This document shows positions 1 to 64,000 of a DNA stretch of 64,000 bases, piece by piece. This DNA comes from Ricordea florida (taxonomy: Eukaryota; Cnidaria; Anthozoa; Corallimorpharia; Ricordeidae). Numbering within the stretch: position 1 is the first letter of the stretch; every line of letters begins with the position of its first letter. Made by a program: the position numbers and the translations under genes. The stretch is from the NCBI GenBank assembly GCA_949710005.1, contig OX453277.1:8239927-8303926 (forward strand). The letters run 5' to 3'. The notes under the pieces are model-generated. The model was not told the DNA's origin. It did not search any database and saw only the letters and a program-made list of their open reading frames with translations.

Positions 1-802
1 CTCAATGACATGAAAACGTCTTTTAAACCCATAATATAAAAATGTTAAAAAAAAAGAAAACTGGACTAACACGCAAATTCGGCCCGCGGCTTGGTCACAT
101 CTTGGCTGATGATCAAAAAAGGTCACAAATGGCAAATTACGTTAGGAAAACAAGTTTTCATTGGGTGGTTGGTAAACATTACATCGTGCCATTGCACATT
201 AAAGACACTATTACACTCAAATATCACGGTCAACAAGCAATGCTACAATAGCGCAAGGTTACTGTGGCTCAGTTCGAAAACCGTCACAGGGATCTGGATG
301 TTATAACGAAAACATTAAAGTAACCAATCTTGCCCATGAAGACCACCTTGCCAAGAACAGCAATCTCAAACGTGGTATGGAGTGGACTGGGGAAATATCA
401 ACGGTATCACAAACGTTTTCCAGATACCCCAGAACGCCCATTCCTCAGATTCGGTGTCACATTGACCTCTTCCCCATCCCACCCTGATCAATCATCCAGG
501 CACACTTAGGGGGGAGGGGGGAGTCTTTGCAGACACAAGTGGTTCAAAGAGCTTTATTTTGAAATTAGAGATGGCAATGTCCATTATCTTGGTGTCTATC
601 AGAGCGGCTCAATCTCCCAAGCCACCAGATTCAAATTTTATCCACCAGGTAACTCGAAGGAGCCTTCGATTCTTAGCACTTGATTCCTTTGATTCTTAAA
701 AACGTGAAAGCTATACACTGTAAATGGGCTTAAGGTTGATGGTGAAAGTTTAAAAAGGAAAGAGATTTTGTAACTTTGTACATTGTCCTTTGTTCTACTT
801 AG

Positions 803-975
803 ATACGGCAAGAAAAATTAAACGGCAGTACTGCGACTCAGACGATGAATCGATCGACGATATAGTACTGTCATGTGAGAATATTATACAGCAGTTCAAA
901 AGTCAATTACACAGTGGACACAAGCCCAAGAAATCACCAGCAATGGAACTATCCTATTCTGAAGAAAGTGATTGA
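803..975 (+). CDS. possible terminal exon of an unidentified plus-strand gene
   Basis: A pyrimidine-rich tract and TTCTACTTAG precede an open frame that ends at TGA 973-975, and AATAAA lies at 1047-1052. The frame is acidic and hydrophilic (CDSDDESIDDIVLSCENI, ending YSEESD). It would run convergently towards TRAPPC11. No family recognised; it could also be a chance frame. Confidence 0.35.
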
Positions 976-1052
976 CAGCTTACCTGCATTAGTTATTCAT
1001 GGTTTCACTGATGCATGGGTAGCTGAGTTGTAAATGTTTCATAAATAATAAA

Positions 1053-1980
1053 GCTTAAACTTAAACCGCAGACAATCGTTTGCAAGTTTTGGTGCGCATA
1101 ATCTAAAATTTAGTTTCTAGAGCTAACAAGGACTATTTGGTACAACAAAATGACAACACAAACATGTGCTGGTACCGAGATCTGTATTCTATCAATGGCC
1201 GTTTCCTTTTGATCCTTTCACCCACAAGGTCTGACCAGTTAATCTCTTCAGTTAGGGCATAAACGTTTCTTGTATGTTAGTTTGGAGAACACGGTATTTG
1301 ACCAACCTAATGTCCTTGCCGTGATAATGTTCTCAACTCTCCTCACCCGCTTGCTAGACAGAGGGTGGAAACCAAAAGAAGAAGATTCCCATCGGTCAAT
1401 GCGAGTGAACAGGTTCGGTAAGCAGTCCGTCAGAGGAAACGATCTCAAAATTCTGGTTTCCTTATAACCTAGAATTTACAGAAAAAGGACCTCACAACGA
1501 CTCATCGAAAACAGCGAGGTATATTTTACGCAATCCACATCAAGTGAATATTACTTTAGCCTCGTCCACTGCGACTGACATTCCAACATTTTTACCTACG
1601 TGCAGCTGCACAGGGCACCCACGCTGCGGTTAACCATTCACGTCATCGATAAGGGCCGCTACATTGTTGACTCCCCAAATCACAGGCCTCTAATAGCAAT
1701 GTCCTTGAACCAGCCGTGTCGTTCTGAGATCTTTGAAGAGTTCTGCTGCCATTACCACGTCATTCTTAAAACAGATTGCTGTTGTTCTCTGACAGAATTG
1801 CTTATCTTCCAAATCCACTTTCTTTACCTTCACCGTTTTTTCCCGACGACTGTCCAGGCCACGATTTCCGCACATTACCGCTGGCCAGGAATTTTCACGA
1901 GATCAAGTCTCGCCCACTTGGCTGCGTAATTGAAGGCAAAGAAGCCCCCAGTTATTTATTTTTAATCAAATCCGTAATGT
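1053..1980. other. no recognisable gene
   Basis: Open frames here are short, overlap on both strands and lack recognisable domains or splice context. No repeat shared with the rest of the window was seen. Confidence 0.5.
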
Positions 1981-1983
1981 TTC

Positions 1984-2291
1984 GAATAATAATAACAATA
2001 ATAATAATAATGAACTTTATTTGAGTGTCAACTGTATCTAGCACTGACACACTAATTGTGAACATTGTAAAGCAAAAATGAAATCACATGAAATCATATT
2101 CAACTAAATCAAACCAAATGTTGGTTTTTGAAGAGAAGGGAAAACCTGAGAGTGGCCAGAGAAAGACCTCTCAGAGCAGAGTAGAGAACCAACAAACGCA
2201 GCCCACATATGACGTCGGGGCCGGAGATCGAACCCGGTCCACAATGGTGGAAGGCGAGCGCTCTGATGACTGCGCCAACTCTGCTCCCCAA
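1984..2291 (-). mobile_element. tRNA-derived SINE
   Basis: Read on the minus strand it starts with a tRNA-like head containing A-box-like TGGCGCAGTCATCAGAGCG and B-box GGTTCGATCTC (about 2218-2291), continues with a unique body and ends in an ATT-rich tail at 1984-2013. This is the canonical layout of a Pol III-transcribed, LINE-mobilised SINE. Confidence 0.8.
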
Positions 2292-2678
2292 AAATTCTAG
2301 CTATAACAAACGCGTTTTTCCATAAACGTTTTTTAATTAGAAGAGAACTGCTGAGGTAAGTAGTTAAAACCAGGGGAATTAAACTTACAACTATTTCACA
2401 TAATAAATATATAATAAAATAAATAATATATACAAGCCTTCTGATAGGGTGCGATAAAAAATGCAAATTATGCGAAATTTGCAGGACAGATTATGCGATT
2501 ACAGAGGCCAATTATGCTATAAATAATGAAGATTATGCGATTTTTTTCTGAGCAATTTTAAGCTTGTTTTATAAGGTTTCAGGATAAGAAAAACAACTTT
2601 TTGCTGCTCTTAAGACATTTTGAATGCGTTTCTGCTTTATATGAAACAATGTTATTATGCAAAACACAAAGCTAAACT

Positions 2679-2746
2679 CAACCTCGTTCCCAGGGTCCTC
2701 TCCTACTCGGCCCCCAAGTAGGAGAGGACCCTGGGAACGAGGTTGA
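2679..2746. mobile_element. 68-bp palindromic MITE with 8-bp direct flank
   Basis: Two arms beginning CAACCTCGTTCCCAGGG and their reverse complement form an almost perfect hairpin around GGCCCCC. GCTAAACT occurs directly on both sides (2671-2678 and 2747-2754), the 8-bp target duplication expected of hAT-type insertion. No coding capacity. Confidence 0.8.
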
Positions 2747-2844
2747 GCTAAACTGAAACACGATGCTGACGTCTGTCGGCACACGTGCAGTGCAAACCTA
2801 ACATTGTCTGTGATAAGAAAATAATGTAAGAATACTCAACAGTA

Positions 2845-3975
2845 GTATGAGCCGAAACCAATCAGGAGCCGAGAAAGACAATAGCCTATTGTTTGGAGAA
2901 CAATGGATGCTATTGTTTTCCAAATCCAAGATGGCCGCCACAAATTTCAGCCAATCAGGAGCCGAATTAAGGATTCAAGATGGCGGCGCTCATAGGGCTG
3001 GTAACCAATCAGGAGCCAGGATTTGTACCACGTGACCAACAAAAACAATGGGGTTCTATTGTTTTCAATGGCTACTAGAAATGTCAACCAATCAGGAGCC
3101 AGGATTTGTACCACGTGACCAACAAAAACAATGGGGTTCTATTGTTTTCAATGGCTACTAGAAATGTCAACCAATCAGGAGTCGAATTAAGGATTCAAAA
3201 TGGCTTATGCAAATGAAGGTCAGCCATGTTGGAAAACAGCCCCCCAGCCTTGACAGAGGACCTGGGATCGGTCTCACAGATTTCCATGGCAACCCAATCA
3301 ATAAAAGGCGGTAAAATACAGTATTTTTACTTAAATACTTACCTTACTTTTTCTTGGATTTCCATGGCAACTCAATCAATAATACTTACAGTGTCCTGTG
3401 CCCCCAAAATGCGTAGAAGTCCTTCCTGCTAGCGGTCATGGTAAAGACTGAGAGACTTGGGTCCAAGCCTAGGCTATGCAGGGTGTGACAAAGCATCATG
3501 GGGCGATGACATCATCAAGAACCAATCCGAATGAAGAAAAATCAGCATGAATTAAAGTCCTTACAGCGGGGCTTCCCCCAGTCCCCCTCTCTTAAGGAGA
3601 GCATTAAACCCTGGAATCTCACCTTTGTGGGGCACTCCCCGAGGGTTGGTTACCTCGGCTCGTGTTGGAAAAATCCCTGACAGCGGTGAAACTCCGATTG
3701 CCTTGTGCTTTGATGTCCCCATGGCTATCCAGAATACTACGCGCTAAATGAATAGGTCTACCTACCATCCCATGTCGGTAGTTTGTTTCCTTGAACATAT
3801 TAAAAGACTCCAGAATACTACGCGCTAAATATTAAAAGACTTGTTTAGTATCCTTTTGAACCATATTGTAATCACATTCAATTGATCTATCGACAAGCTT
3901 AGTAATGCCTACCAGTGCCGAAAAATCCAGAGAAAGATTGAAGAAATGGAGAAAAGCATCATTCAAAGGAATCTT
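2845..3975 (+). repeat. left inverted arm
   Basis: Contains five CCAATCAGG-type subrepeats, an 83-bp tandem duplication (3005-3087 and 3088-3170) absent from the right arm, and a tandem partial repeat of the CCATGGCAACCCAATCAATA block. Its inner edge (about 3960-4055) is the reverse complement of the repeats at 5.66 and 6.65 kb. Confidence 0.85.
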
Positions 3976-4063
3976 AAACAAATAAAGTACATTTTGAGCG
4001 ACCGTTGAAGAATCAACATAATTAGTCAGACATGAACGCTGAAATGAATTAAGATTCCACCAC

Positions 4064-4433
4064 ATACACCACCACCACCACCACCACCACATACATCACC
4101 ACCACCACATACACCACCACCACCACCACCACATACACCACCACCACTACCACATACACCACCACATAGACCACCACCACCATCACATACACCACCACCA
4201 CCACCACCACATTCACCACCACATACAACACCACCACCACATACACCACCACCGCCACCACCACATACACCACCGCCACCACCACATACACCACCGCCAC
4301 CACCACCACATACACCACCACCACCACCACCATATACATCACCACCACCACATACACCACCACCACCACCACATACACCACCACCACCACCACCACATAC
4401 ACCACCACCACCACCACATACACCACTACCTCC
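4064..4433. repeat. CCA/CATACA microsatellite
   Basis: About 370 bp of CACCAC tracts interrupted by ATACAC. Its minus-strand Gly/Cys/Val-rich open frames are low-complexity artefacts. It sits between the left arm and the ATPase gene. Confidence 0.9.
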
Positions 4434-4490
4434 ACAAACTCTATCCATCAACCATCTATAAAAATTAGGCTTTAACTGCCTCTACTCATT

Positions 4491-5300
4491 TTGAATCAAA
4501 CTAGCAAGGAGTCATGTCCCTTTATTGTCGATATTGTGATAGACTATTCTCTCGTACAGACAGTAGAATTCGTCACGAGAAACATAGTTGTCAAAGCAGT
4601 GGGTCAGAAAAAAACACGAGATGTCCCAAAGATCACATTTCCTACCGAAAAGCACCATGGGATCCCTAGTGGAATAGAATTGGGGGAAGCGTTTCGGTTC
4701 AAGACCCCCTCCAGTATTTTGATCGTGGGTCCCTCTGGTTGCGGCAAGACTTGTTTTACTGAGTCGTTACTCTTGGATCACTTGGACGAATTGTTTGTAA
4801 ATCCTCCTCCCGCAATTCATTATCGTTACGGGGCGTGGCAAGACGGATTTCAAGACATGCAAGAGGCTGGTGTGCAATTTCACGAAGGGATTCCCGAGTC
4901 ACACCATCTCAAGGCATGGTTTCCAAAGGGTGGATTACTCGTGTTAGACGATTTGATGGCAGAGGGAGGTGAGGACAAAGAGTTGCTGGACTTATTCACC
5001 AAACACTCTCACCATCAAAACATCACCGTGCTGTACTTGTGTCAGGACATGTTTCCACCAGGGAAATACGCTAAGAGTATTTCCAGGAACGCCCACTACA
5101 TCGTAGCGTTCAAAAATCCAAGAGATCAATTAGGGATAAGGAATTTACTGCTTCAAGCTTTTCCCACTTGTTGGCAAGACATGATGGATGTGTATCAAAA
5201 AGTGACCGAACGACCGTTTGGGTACGCGGTCTTGGATCTACACCCAGTGATGACAAGAGACGTGTACCCTCCATCCCCCCATCATCTCATTGGTTGTTAA
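4491..5300 (+). pseudogene. Polinton/adintovirus-type DNA-packaging ATPase, N-terminus out of frame
   Basis: The family powers genome packaging into virus-like capsids (FtsK/HerA-type P-loop ATPases). Seen: Walker A GPSGCGKT about 80 residues in, Walker B GGLLVLDDLM about 160 residues in, then LFTKHSHH, QDMFPPGKYAKSISRNAHYI and FKNPRDQLG, all typical of Polinton packaging ATPases. The ATPase core is uninterrupted to a stop at 5298-5300. However this frame has no ATG upstream of Walker A; the only plausible initiator, ATG at 4514, opens a different frame coding a zinc finger and ends at TAG 4667-4669. A net frameshift between about 4620 and 4670 is therefore likely, making this copy defective unless spliced or recoded. 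AATAAA follows near 5324. Confidence 0.8.
4514..4669 (+). pseudogene. C2H2 zinc-finger N-terminus, shifted frame relative to the ATPase
   Basis: A 51-codon frame from ATG 4514 to TAG 4667 containing CRYCDRLFSRTDSRIRHEKH, with the C-x2-C, aromatic and H-x3-H spacing of a C2H2 finger. It overlaps the ATPase frame at +2. I infer it is the original N-terminal part of the ATPase protein, displaced by an indel. Confidence 0.6.
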
Positions 5301-5499
5301 CCGACCATTGTTTATTCTTTTGTGAATAAACTTTTATTAATCAAGCGTTGTAAGCAAAATCATTTTACTTGTGTGAGTTCGTTCAGCGTGCGTCGGTCTT
5401 GGAACATATATTTTTCTCTCCTGTCTTGGTAAAATGTAATTAAGTAAACAAGAGATGTGTGACGCATTGGATAAAAGGACTATATTTGATGTAAGTTTT

Positions 5500-7090
5500 T
5501 TACTCTTGTCGAAAACTGCTTATTATTTGAGCGGCTGTTTTATTTGAAGCGAACAGTTTGCAGTGTTTGTTAGAACTTTACTTTGAGCGCGAAGAGTTTG
5601 TTTGAAATGCCTTTGATGTTTTTCCTAGAGGAAACAGTCTAACATGATTTTAGCTTCTAAACATGTGTTCATTTCACCGTTCACGTCTGACCAATTATGT
5701 TAATTCTGCAACGGTCGCTCAAAATGTACTTTGGTTGTTTATGATTCCTTTGAATGCTGCTTTTCTCAAGGGAAGAGTCGAAATCAAGGACTTTAGATTC
5801 TATGACACACTTATTTACTTCCACTTTAAGTATTTAAATTGTTCCTTTTCTTCTCATGTCGCATGAAGAAATAAGAAAGGAACACGTATTTCTCTTTTCA
5901 CCAAGAACTAGTCAAAAACTGCTTATAATTCGCACTGTTGTTGTATTTGAAGCGATTAGTTTATAAGTTAGTTTAAGCGAGAAATGATTGTTGGATGTTA
6001 TGTTTAGCTTCTAAGCCTGTGTTCGGTCTTAATTCATTTCATGGTTCATATCTGACTAATTATGTTCATTCTTGAACGGTGGCTCAAAATGTACTTTGTT
6101 TAAGATTCTGTTGAAGGAATTTCTCAAGAAAACAGTCATAATGAAGGACTTTAGATTTTATTGCAAACTGCCATCAACAATTTACTTCCACTTGAAGTAT
6201 TTGAATTTTTTTTTTCTTGTCATGTCACCTGAAAACTAAAAAGGAATACATAAATTTTTAGTTTCACGGAAACTAATCTACCGAAGAAATTGTCACGGAA
6301 TATGAAATTCACCTTGTCGCTATTGGTAAACCGCTTACACTGAACTATAATTTTCCCGGCTGCTGAATTAGGAGCGATTCTTTTATAGTTGGATCAAGCG
6401 CGAAATGTTTGTTTGAAATGCCTTTTATGTTTTTCCTAAAGGATACAGTCAAAACATGATTTAACACAAGTGTTCTCATTCAAACGACGCTTTGAAAGGA
6501 AGGATTATTATTGATGGAAAAATAGTTTGCAGTGTTTGTTAGATCTTCACTTTGAGCGCGAAGAGTTTGTTTGAAATGCCTTCGATGTTTTTCCTAGAGG
6601 AAACAGTCTAACATGATTTTAGCTTCTAAACATGTGTTTTTTCGGTCTTAATTCATTTCACGGTTCATCTCTGACTAATTTAATTCTTGAAAGGTGCTCA
6701 AATGTACTTTGTTTGTTTAAGATTCCATTGAATTATGCTTTTCTCAAGGGAACAGTCGATATCAAGGATCTTAGATCTTATGACAAACTCTCATTAGCAA
6801 TTCAATTCCACTTGAAGTATTTCAATTGTATTTTTCTATTGAACTTTTTCTTTTCATGTTGGATGAAGAAATAAGAAAGAAACACGTAACTCTCTTTTCA
6901 CAGTGAACTAAGGGTTATGATTAATGTAATTGGTTTTATTCCCGTCGAAAACGGCTTATAATTCGCAATGTCAATGAATTAGAGTGGTACGCTTTGCAGT
7001 GCTTGTAAATTTGGTCTTTATTTCGCAGCTCGAAAAGTTTGCTTGAAATACCTTTGATGTTATTCTCCAATGCATAGTTCAAGATTTTTT
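5500..7090. repeat. three to four diverged ~400-bp repeats inside the element
   Basis: Recurrent anchors include CGAAAACTGCTTAT (5510, 5915, 6946 variants), GTTTGCAGTGTTTGTTAG, AGCGCGAAGAGTTTG, GGAAACAGTCTAACATG and the GCTCAAAATGTACTTTG block (5720, 6085, 6700). A fragment of the same unit lies inverted at the inner edge of the left arm (3960-4055), so the repeats are extensions of the terminal repeat. No coding frame. Confidence 0.75.
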
Positions 7091-7094
7091 TTCC

Positions 7095-8098
7095 TCCATT
7101 TCTTCAATCTTTCTCTGGATTTTTCGGCACTGGTAGGCATTACTAAGCTTGTCGATAGATCAATTGAATGTGATTACAATATGGTTCAAAAGGATACTAA
7201 ACAAGTCTTTTAATATGTTCAAGGAAACAATCTACCGACATGGGATGGTAGGTAGACCTATTCATTTAGCGCGTAGTATTCTGGATAGCCATGGGGACAT
7301 CAAAGCACAAGGCAATCGGAGTTTCACCGCTGTCAGGGATTTTTCCAACACGAGCCGAGGTAACCAACCCTCGGGGAGTGCCCCACAAAGGTGAGATTCC
7401 AGGGTTTAATGCTCTCCTTAAGAGAGGGGGACTGGGGAAGCCCCGCTGTAAGGACTTTAATTCATGCTGATTTTTCTTCATTCGGATTGGTTCTTGATGA
7501 TGTCATCGTCCCATAATGCTTTGACACACCCTACATGGCCTAGGCTATGACCCAAGTCTCTCAGTCTTTACCATGACCGCTTGCAGGAAGGACTTCTACG
7601 CATTTTGGGGGGCACAGGACACTGTAAGTATTATTGATTGGGTTGCCATGGAAATCATTGAAAAATGAGTGTAAGTATTTAAGTAAAAATACTGTATTTT
7701 ACCACCTTTTATTGATTGGGTTGCCATGGAAATCTGTGAGACCGATCCCAGGTCCTCTGTCGAGGCTGGGGGGCTGTTTTCCAACATGGCTGGCTTTTAT
7801 TTGCATAAGCGCCGCCATTTTGAATCCTTAATTCGACTCCTGATTGGTTGACATTTGTTGTAGCCATTCTCGATTGAAAACAATAGAACCCCAATTGTTC
7901 TTGTTGGTCACGTGGTACAAATCCTGGCTCCTGATTGGTTACCAGCCCTATAAGCGCCGCCATCTTGAATCCTTAATTCGGCTCCTGATTGGCTGAAATC
8001 TGTGGCGGCCATCTTGGATTTGGAAAACAATAGCATCCATTGTTCTCCAAACAATAGCCTATTGTCTTTCTCGGTTCCTGATTGGTTACGGCTCATAC
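7095..8098 (-). repeat. right inverted arm
   Basis: Reverse-complement counterpart of 2845-3975, with the same block order and few differences. It lacks the 83-bp duplication. The outer end, GGCTC-ATAC-GAGCC, is itself a short palindrome overlapping the flank. Confidence 0.85.
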
Positions 8099-8109
8099 GA
8101 GCCACGTAT

Positions 8110-9012
8110 ACTACGCATCAGAGAAATATTCCTAGCTAGCACTGCCTTACGTTGTGGAGTATATTCCCGTTTCAAGTGATTTTTTAGACCAAGTAGAACC
8201 TGAGATAAATAAATGTCTTAGTGATCTGTTTAATTCATGGCGCCGCATAATTAGTTCAAGGCGATAAAAATATAATTGTCGGCACGCATGTAAACAAAAC
8301 ACTGACAAGGATCAGGAGCCCAGGATCAGGGTAATGGGCTTTCGCAAGGACAGAAATAATACCAAAATACTCGACGCATCCCGTTTCAAGCGTTTTCTAG
8401 GACCCGGAAGATCCCGAGATATTGTTTCTTGAGGAAATTGCGAACCGAATTTTACAAGTTTGTTCAATTCTCAATAAAAATCGAAAACAGTGGTTCTGAA
8501 AACTTGCTAATAGCACGCTGAAAAGTATTTTGTTAAGCAAAAACAATGAATAAAGTTTTATTCGATTCTAATAATTATAGAAGGCTAACTGACTCAATAA
8601 GTTTCAAAAACATATTATTTACGATGAGTGTTTCCACGACTCAATTACGAGAAATACGAGTTCAATTAAAAAATGCCTGAAAGGCTCAGGGCAATTTTCA
8701 AATCGCTCCATCGCTTCAAATTTTGAGAGTTCTCTAACTATTTTGCATAACTTTCTTTTGTTTTTTTTTGTGCGGGTTATCTGCAAGTGCGTGTAATCTG
8801 ACGATTCTATTTTTTCCTTTTGGCAAAAATCACCCGTGGGAATAATCCGCCGTGCGGGTAAACGGCCGGAAATTACAGCCACTCAGATTGGCTAATCTGA
8901 ACAAGGGGCGTGCTGGTGTTACACCAATAGGCGACTCTTTAAGAATGAGACTCGTACCAGGGCCTTAACTTCAACTGAATACGAAATCGAAGGTGAAAGA
9001 GTGTTGTTAGCC

Positions 9013-9049
<37 letters not shown>

Positions 9050-9190
9050 TTGCAGGAATTCCAAAGAAACTTGTTGATTCATGCTTTATTTTATGAATGT
9101 TGTGCGTTATTTTTTGAATTATGCGATTTTTCGTGAATTGTGCGATCGGATGCGATTTGAGCTCGATTGTGCGAAATCGCACCATCGCGT
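8110..9190. other. intergenic or 3' region, no recognised gene
   Basis: Nothing coding was recognised. Clusters of TGCGAT words occur at 9115-9190, similar to 2450-2550. On the minus strand an AATAAA near 9083-9088 could serve TRAPPC11 polyadenylation if exon 25 is terminal. Confidence 0.4.
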
Positions 9191-9194
9191 AATA

Positions 9195-9360
9195 CCAGAA
9201 GGCCTGTATATATGATGAAATATATCAAACACGAGATACAATGTTTCATCACATATCAGACACCGAGAAGAGAGCTGGAAATACGACGAACAGTGGAGCA
9301 TTGTCAGCGAAATTCGAGGTGTTTGATATGTGATGAAACATAGGTAGCTAGCGCTTGATA
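9195..9360. mobile_element. palindromic MITE
   Basis: Outer parts ATGATGAAATATATCAAACA and GTGTTTGATATGTGATGAAA are inverted copies. A second internal copy of GTTTCATCACATATCAGACA supports a hairpin-type MITE. Confidence 0.55.
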
Positions 9361-9607
9361 TACCTTCTCAAAAGTTATGATTCGGATAGGGAAAATAAGG
9401 ATGCAAAGGCGAGCCGTGTTTCGTCAGGTATTCAAAAACTGCAATATGCTTGATTTTCATTGTCTTTTCCTCAAGTTTGAGAAGAGTTTATAGGATGGAA
9501 AGTAGGGCGCATTCTTTAGATTGTTCAAAGCAAGATTAGAACTCCAACGTAAAAATAAAAAAGTTACGCCTACTACTCATATGATCCGGGAGATGCGTTT
9601 CTCATAC

Positions 9608-63851
<54,244 letters not shown>

Positions 63852-63929
63852 CTGAAATATCAAACAGAGAAAAAACGTCCGTGAGAACTGAGGCAGACTA
63901 AATCGAAGATTTATAAGAAATGGTAATAG

Positions 63930-64000
63930 GACTGAGTGGAGTCCAGTTCGGTCTGTAATCATACGATGTGATTAACAAAATCGGACGACCGCGTAGCGGG
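63930..64000. mobile_element. MITE family E, truncated by window end
   Basis: GAGTGGAGTCCAGTTCGGTC and AAATCGGACGACCGCG match one arm of 32807-32915. Confidence 0.75.

Larger units (their letters stand above)
2845..8098. mobile_element. 5.25-kb element with ~1-kb inverted arms around a packaging-ATPase gene
   Basis: The segments 2845-3975 and 7095-8098 are inverted copies, both starting GTATGAGCCG and carrying the same ordered blocks (CCAATCAGGAGCC subrepeats, CCACGTGACC, the CCATGGCAACCCAATCAATA block, TCTACCTACCATCCCATGTC). Between them lie a CCA-rich microsatellite, a Polinton-type ATPase gene and diverged repeats of about 400 bp. Long inverted terminal repeats plus a viral packaging ATPase indicate a Polinton/Maverick or adintovirus-like lineage, but polymerase, integrase, protease and capsid genes are absent, so it is non-autonomous or a strongly deleted derivative. 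No target duplication was identified. Confidence 0.75.

Noticed and set aside
4026-4451. Glycine/cysteine and valine-rich minus-strand frames
   Set aside because: CCA/CATACA microsatellite.
4491-5300. Host AAA or kinesin-type ATPase
   Set aside because: The order of motifs around Walker B, HSHH and SRNAHYI-FKNPRD is that of Polinton-type packaging ATPases, and the gene lies inside long inverted repeats.

Overview
This window is eukaryotic and almost certainly from a metazoan. The mix of a conserved animal trafficking gene, dense tRNA-derived SINEs, palindromic MITEs, Crypton, Tc1, CR1/Jockey-like and Penelope-like fragments and a Polinton-type packaging ATPase suggests an anthozoan, most likely a stony coral. 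The taxon is inferred from repeat style and protein similarity; no search was run.

One host gene dominates. Twenty-five exons on the minus strand, from 63851 down to 9608, encode roughly the C-terminal three quarters of TRAPPC11 (TRAPP complex subunit 11, foie gras/gryzun). All located junctions use GT/AG and the reading phase carries through, except that one exon of about 27 codons between 50521 and 47623 was not found and the extreme C-terminus is uncertain. The 5' part of the gene lies beyond 64000. The gene spans more than 54 kb because its introns are packed with mobile elements and tandem arrays.

Layout: 1-2.8 kb, a possible terminal exon of a convergent plus-strand gene, a SINE and a 68-bp MITE with a target duplication. 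2.8-8.1 kb, a 5.25-kb element with inverted arms of about 1 kb around a single frameshifted viral-type packaging ATPase gene with a zinc finger out of frame upstream; this is the most unusual object here. 9.6-18.2 kb, the last intron of TRAPPC11, holding a SINE-tail GCAA array, a TA-flanked DNA transposon, a spliced chromodomain gene with one in-frame stop, and a LINE fragment. 18-34 kb, exons 15-24 with a decayed Crypton recombinase, a satellite of about 106 bp, a decayed transmembrane-protein frame and a TTAA-flanked element. 34.5-42.1 kb, a 39-bp satellite of about 43 units plus three smaller blocks, two of which flank an inserted element, and a 16-bp minisatellite. 43-64 kb, exons 1-14 among SINEs, MITEs, LINE and Penelope fragments, a 106-bp satellite and a Tc1-like element next to a splice donor.

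TRAPPC11 is the only confidently functional gene. The longest open frames in the window are artefacts of tandem repeats whose unit length or composition excludes stop codons. Several mobile elements sit within about 15 nt of TRAPPC11 splice sites.
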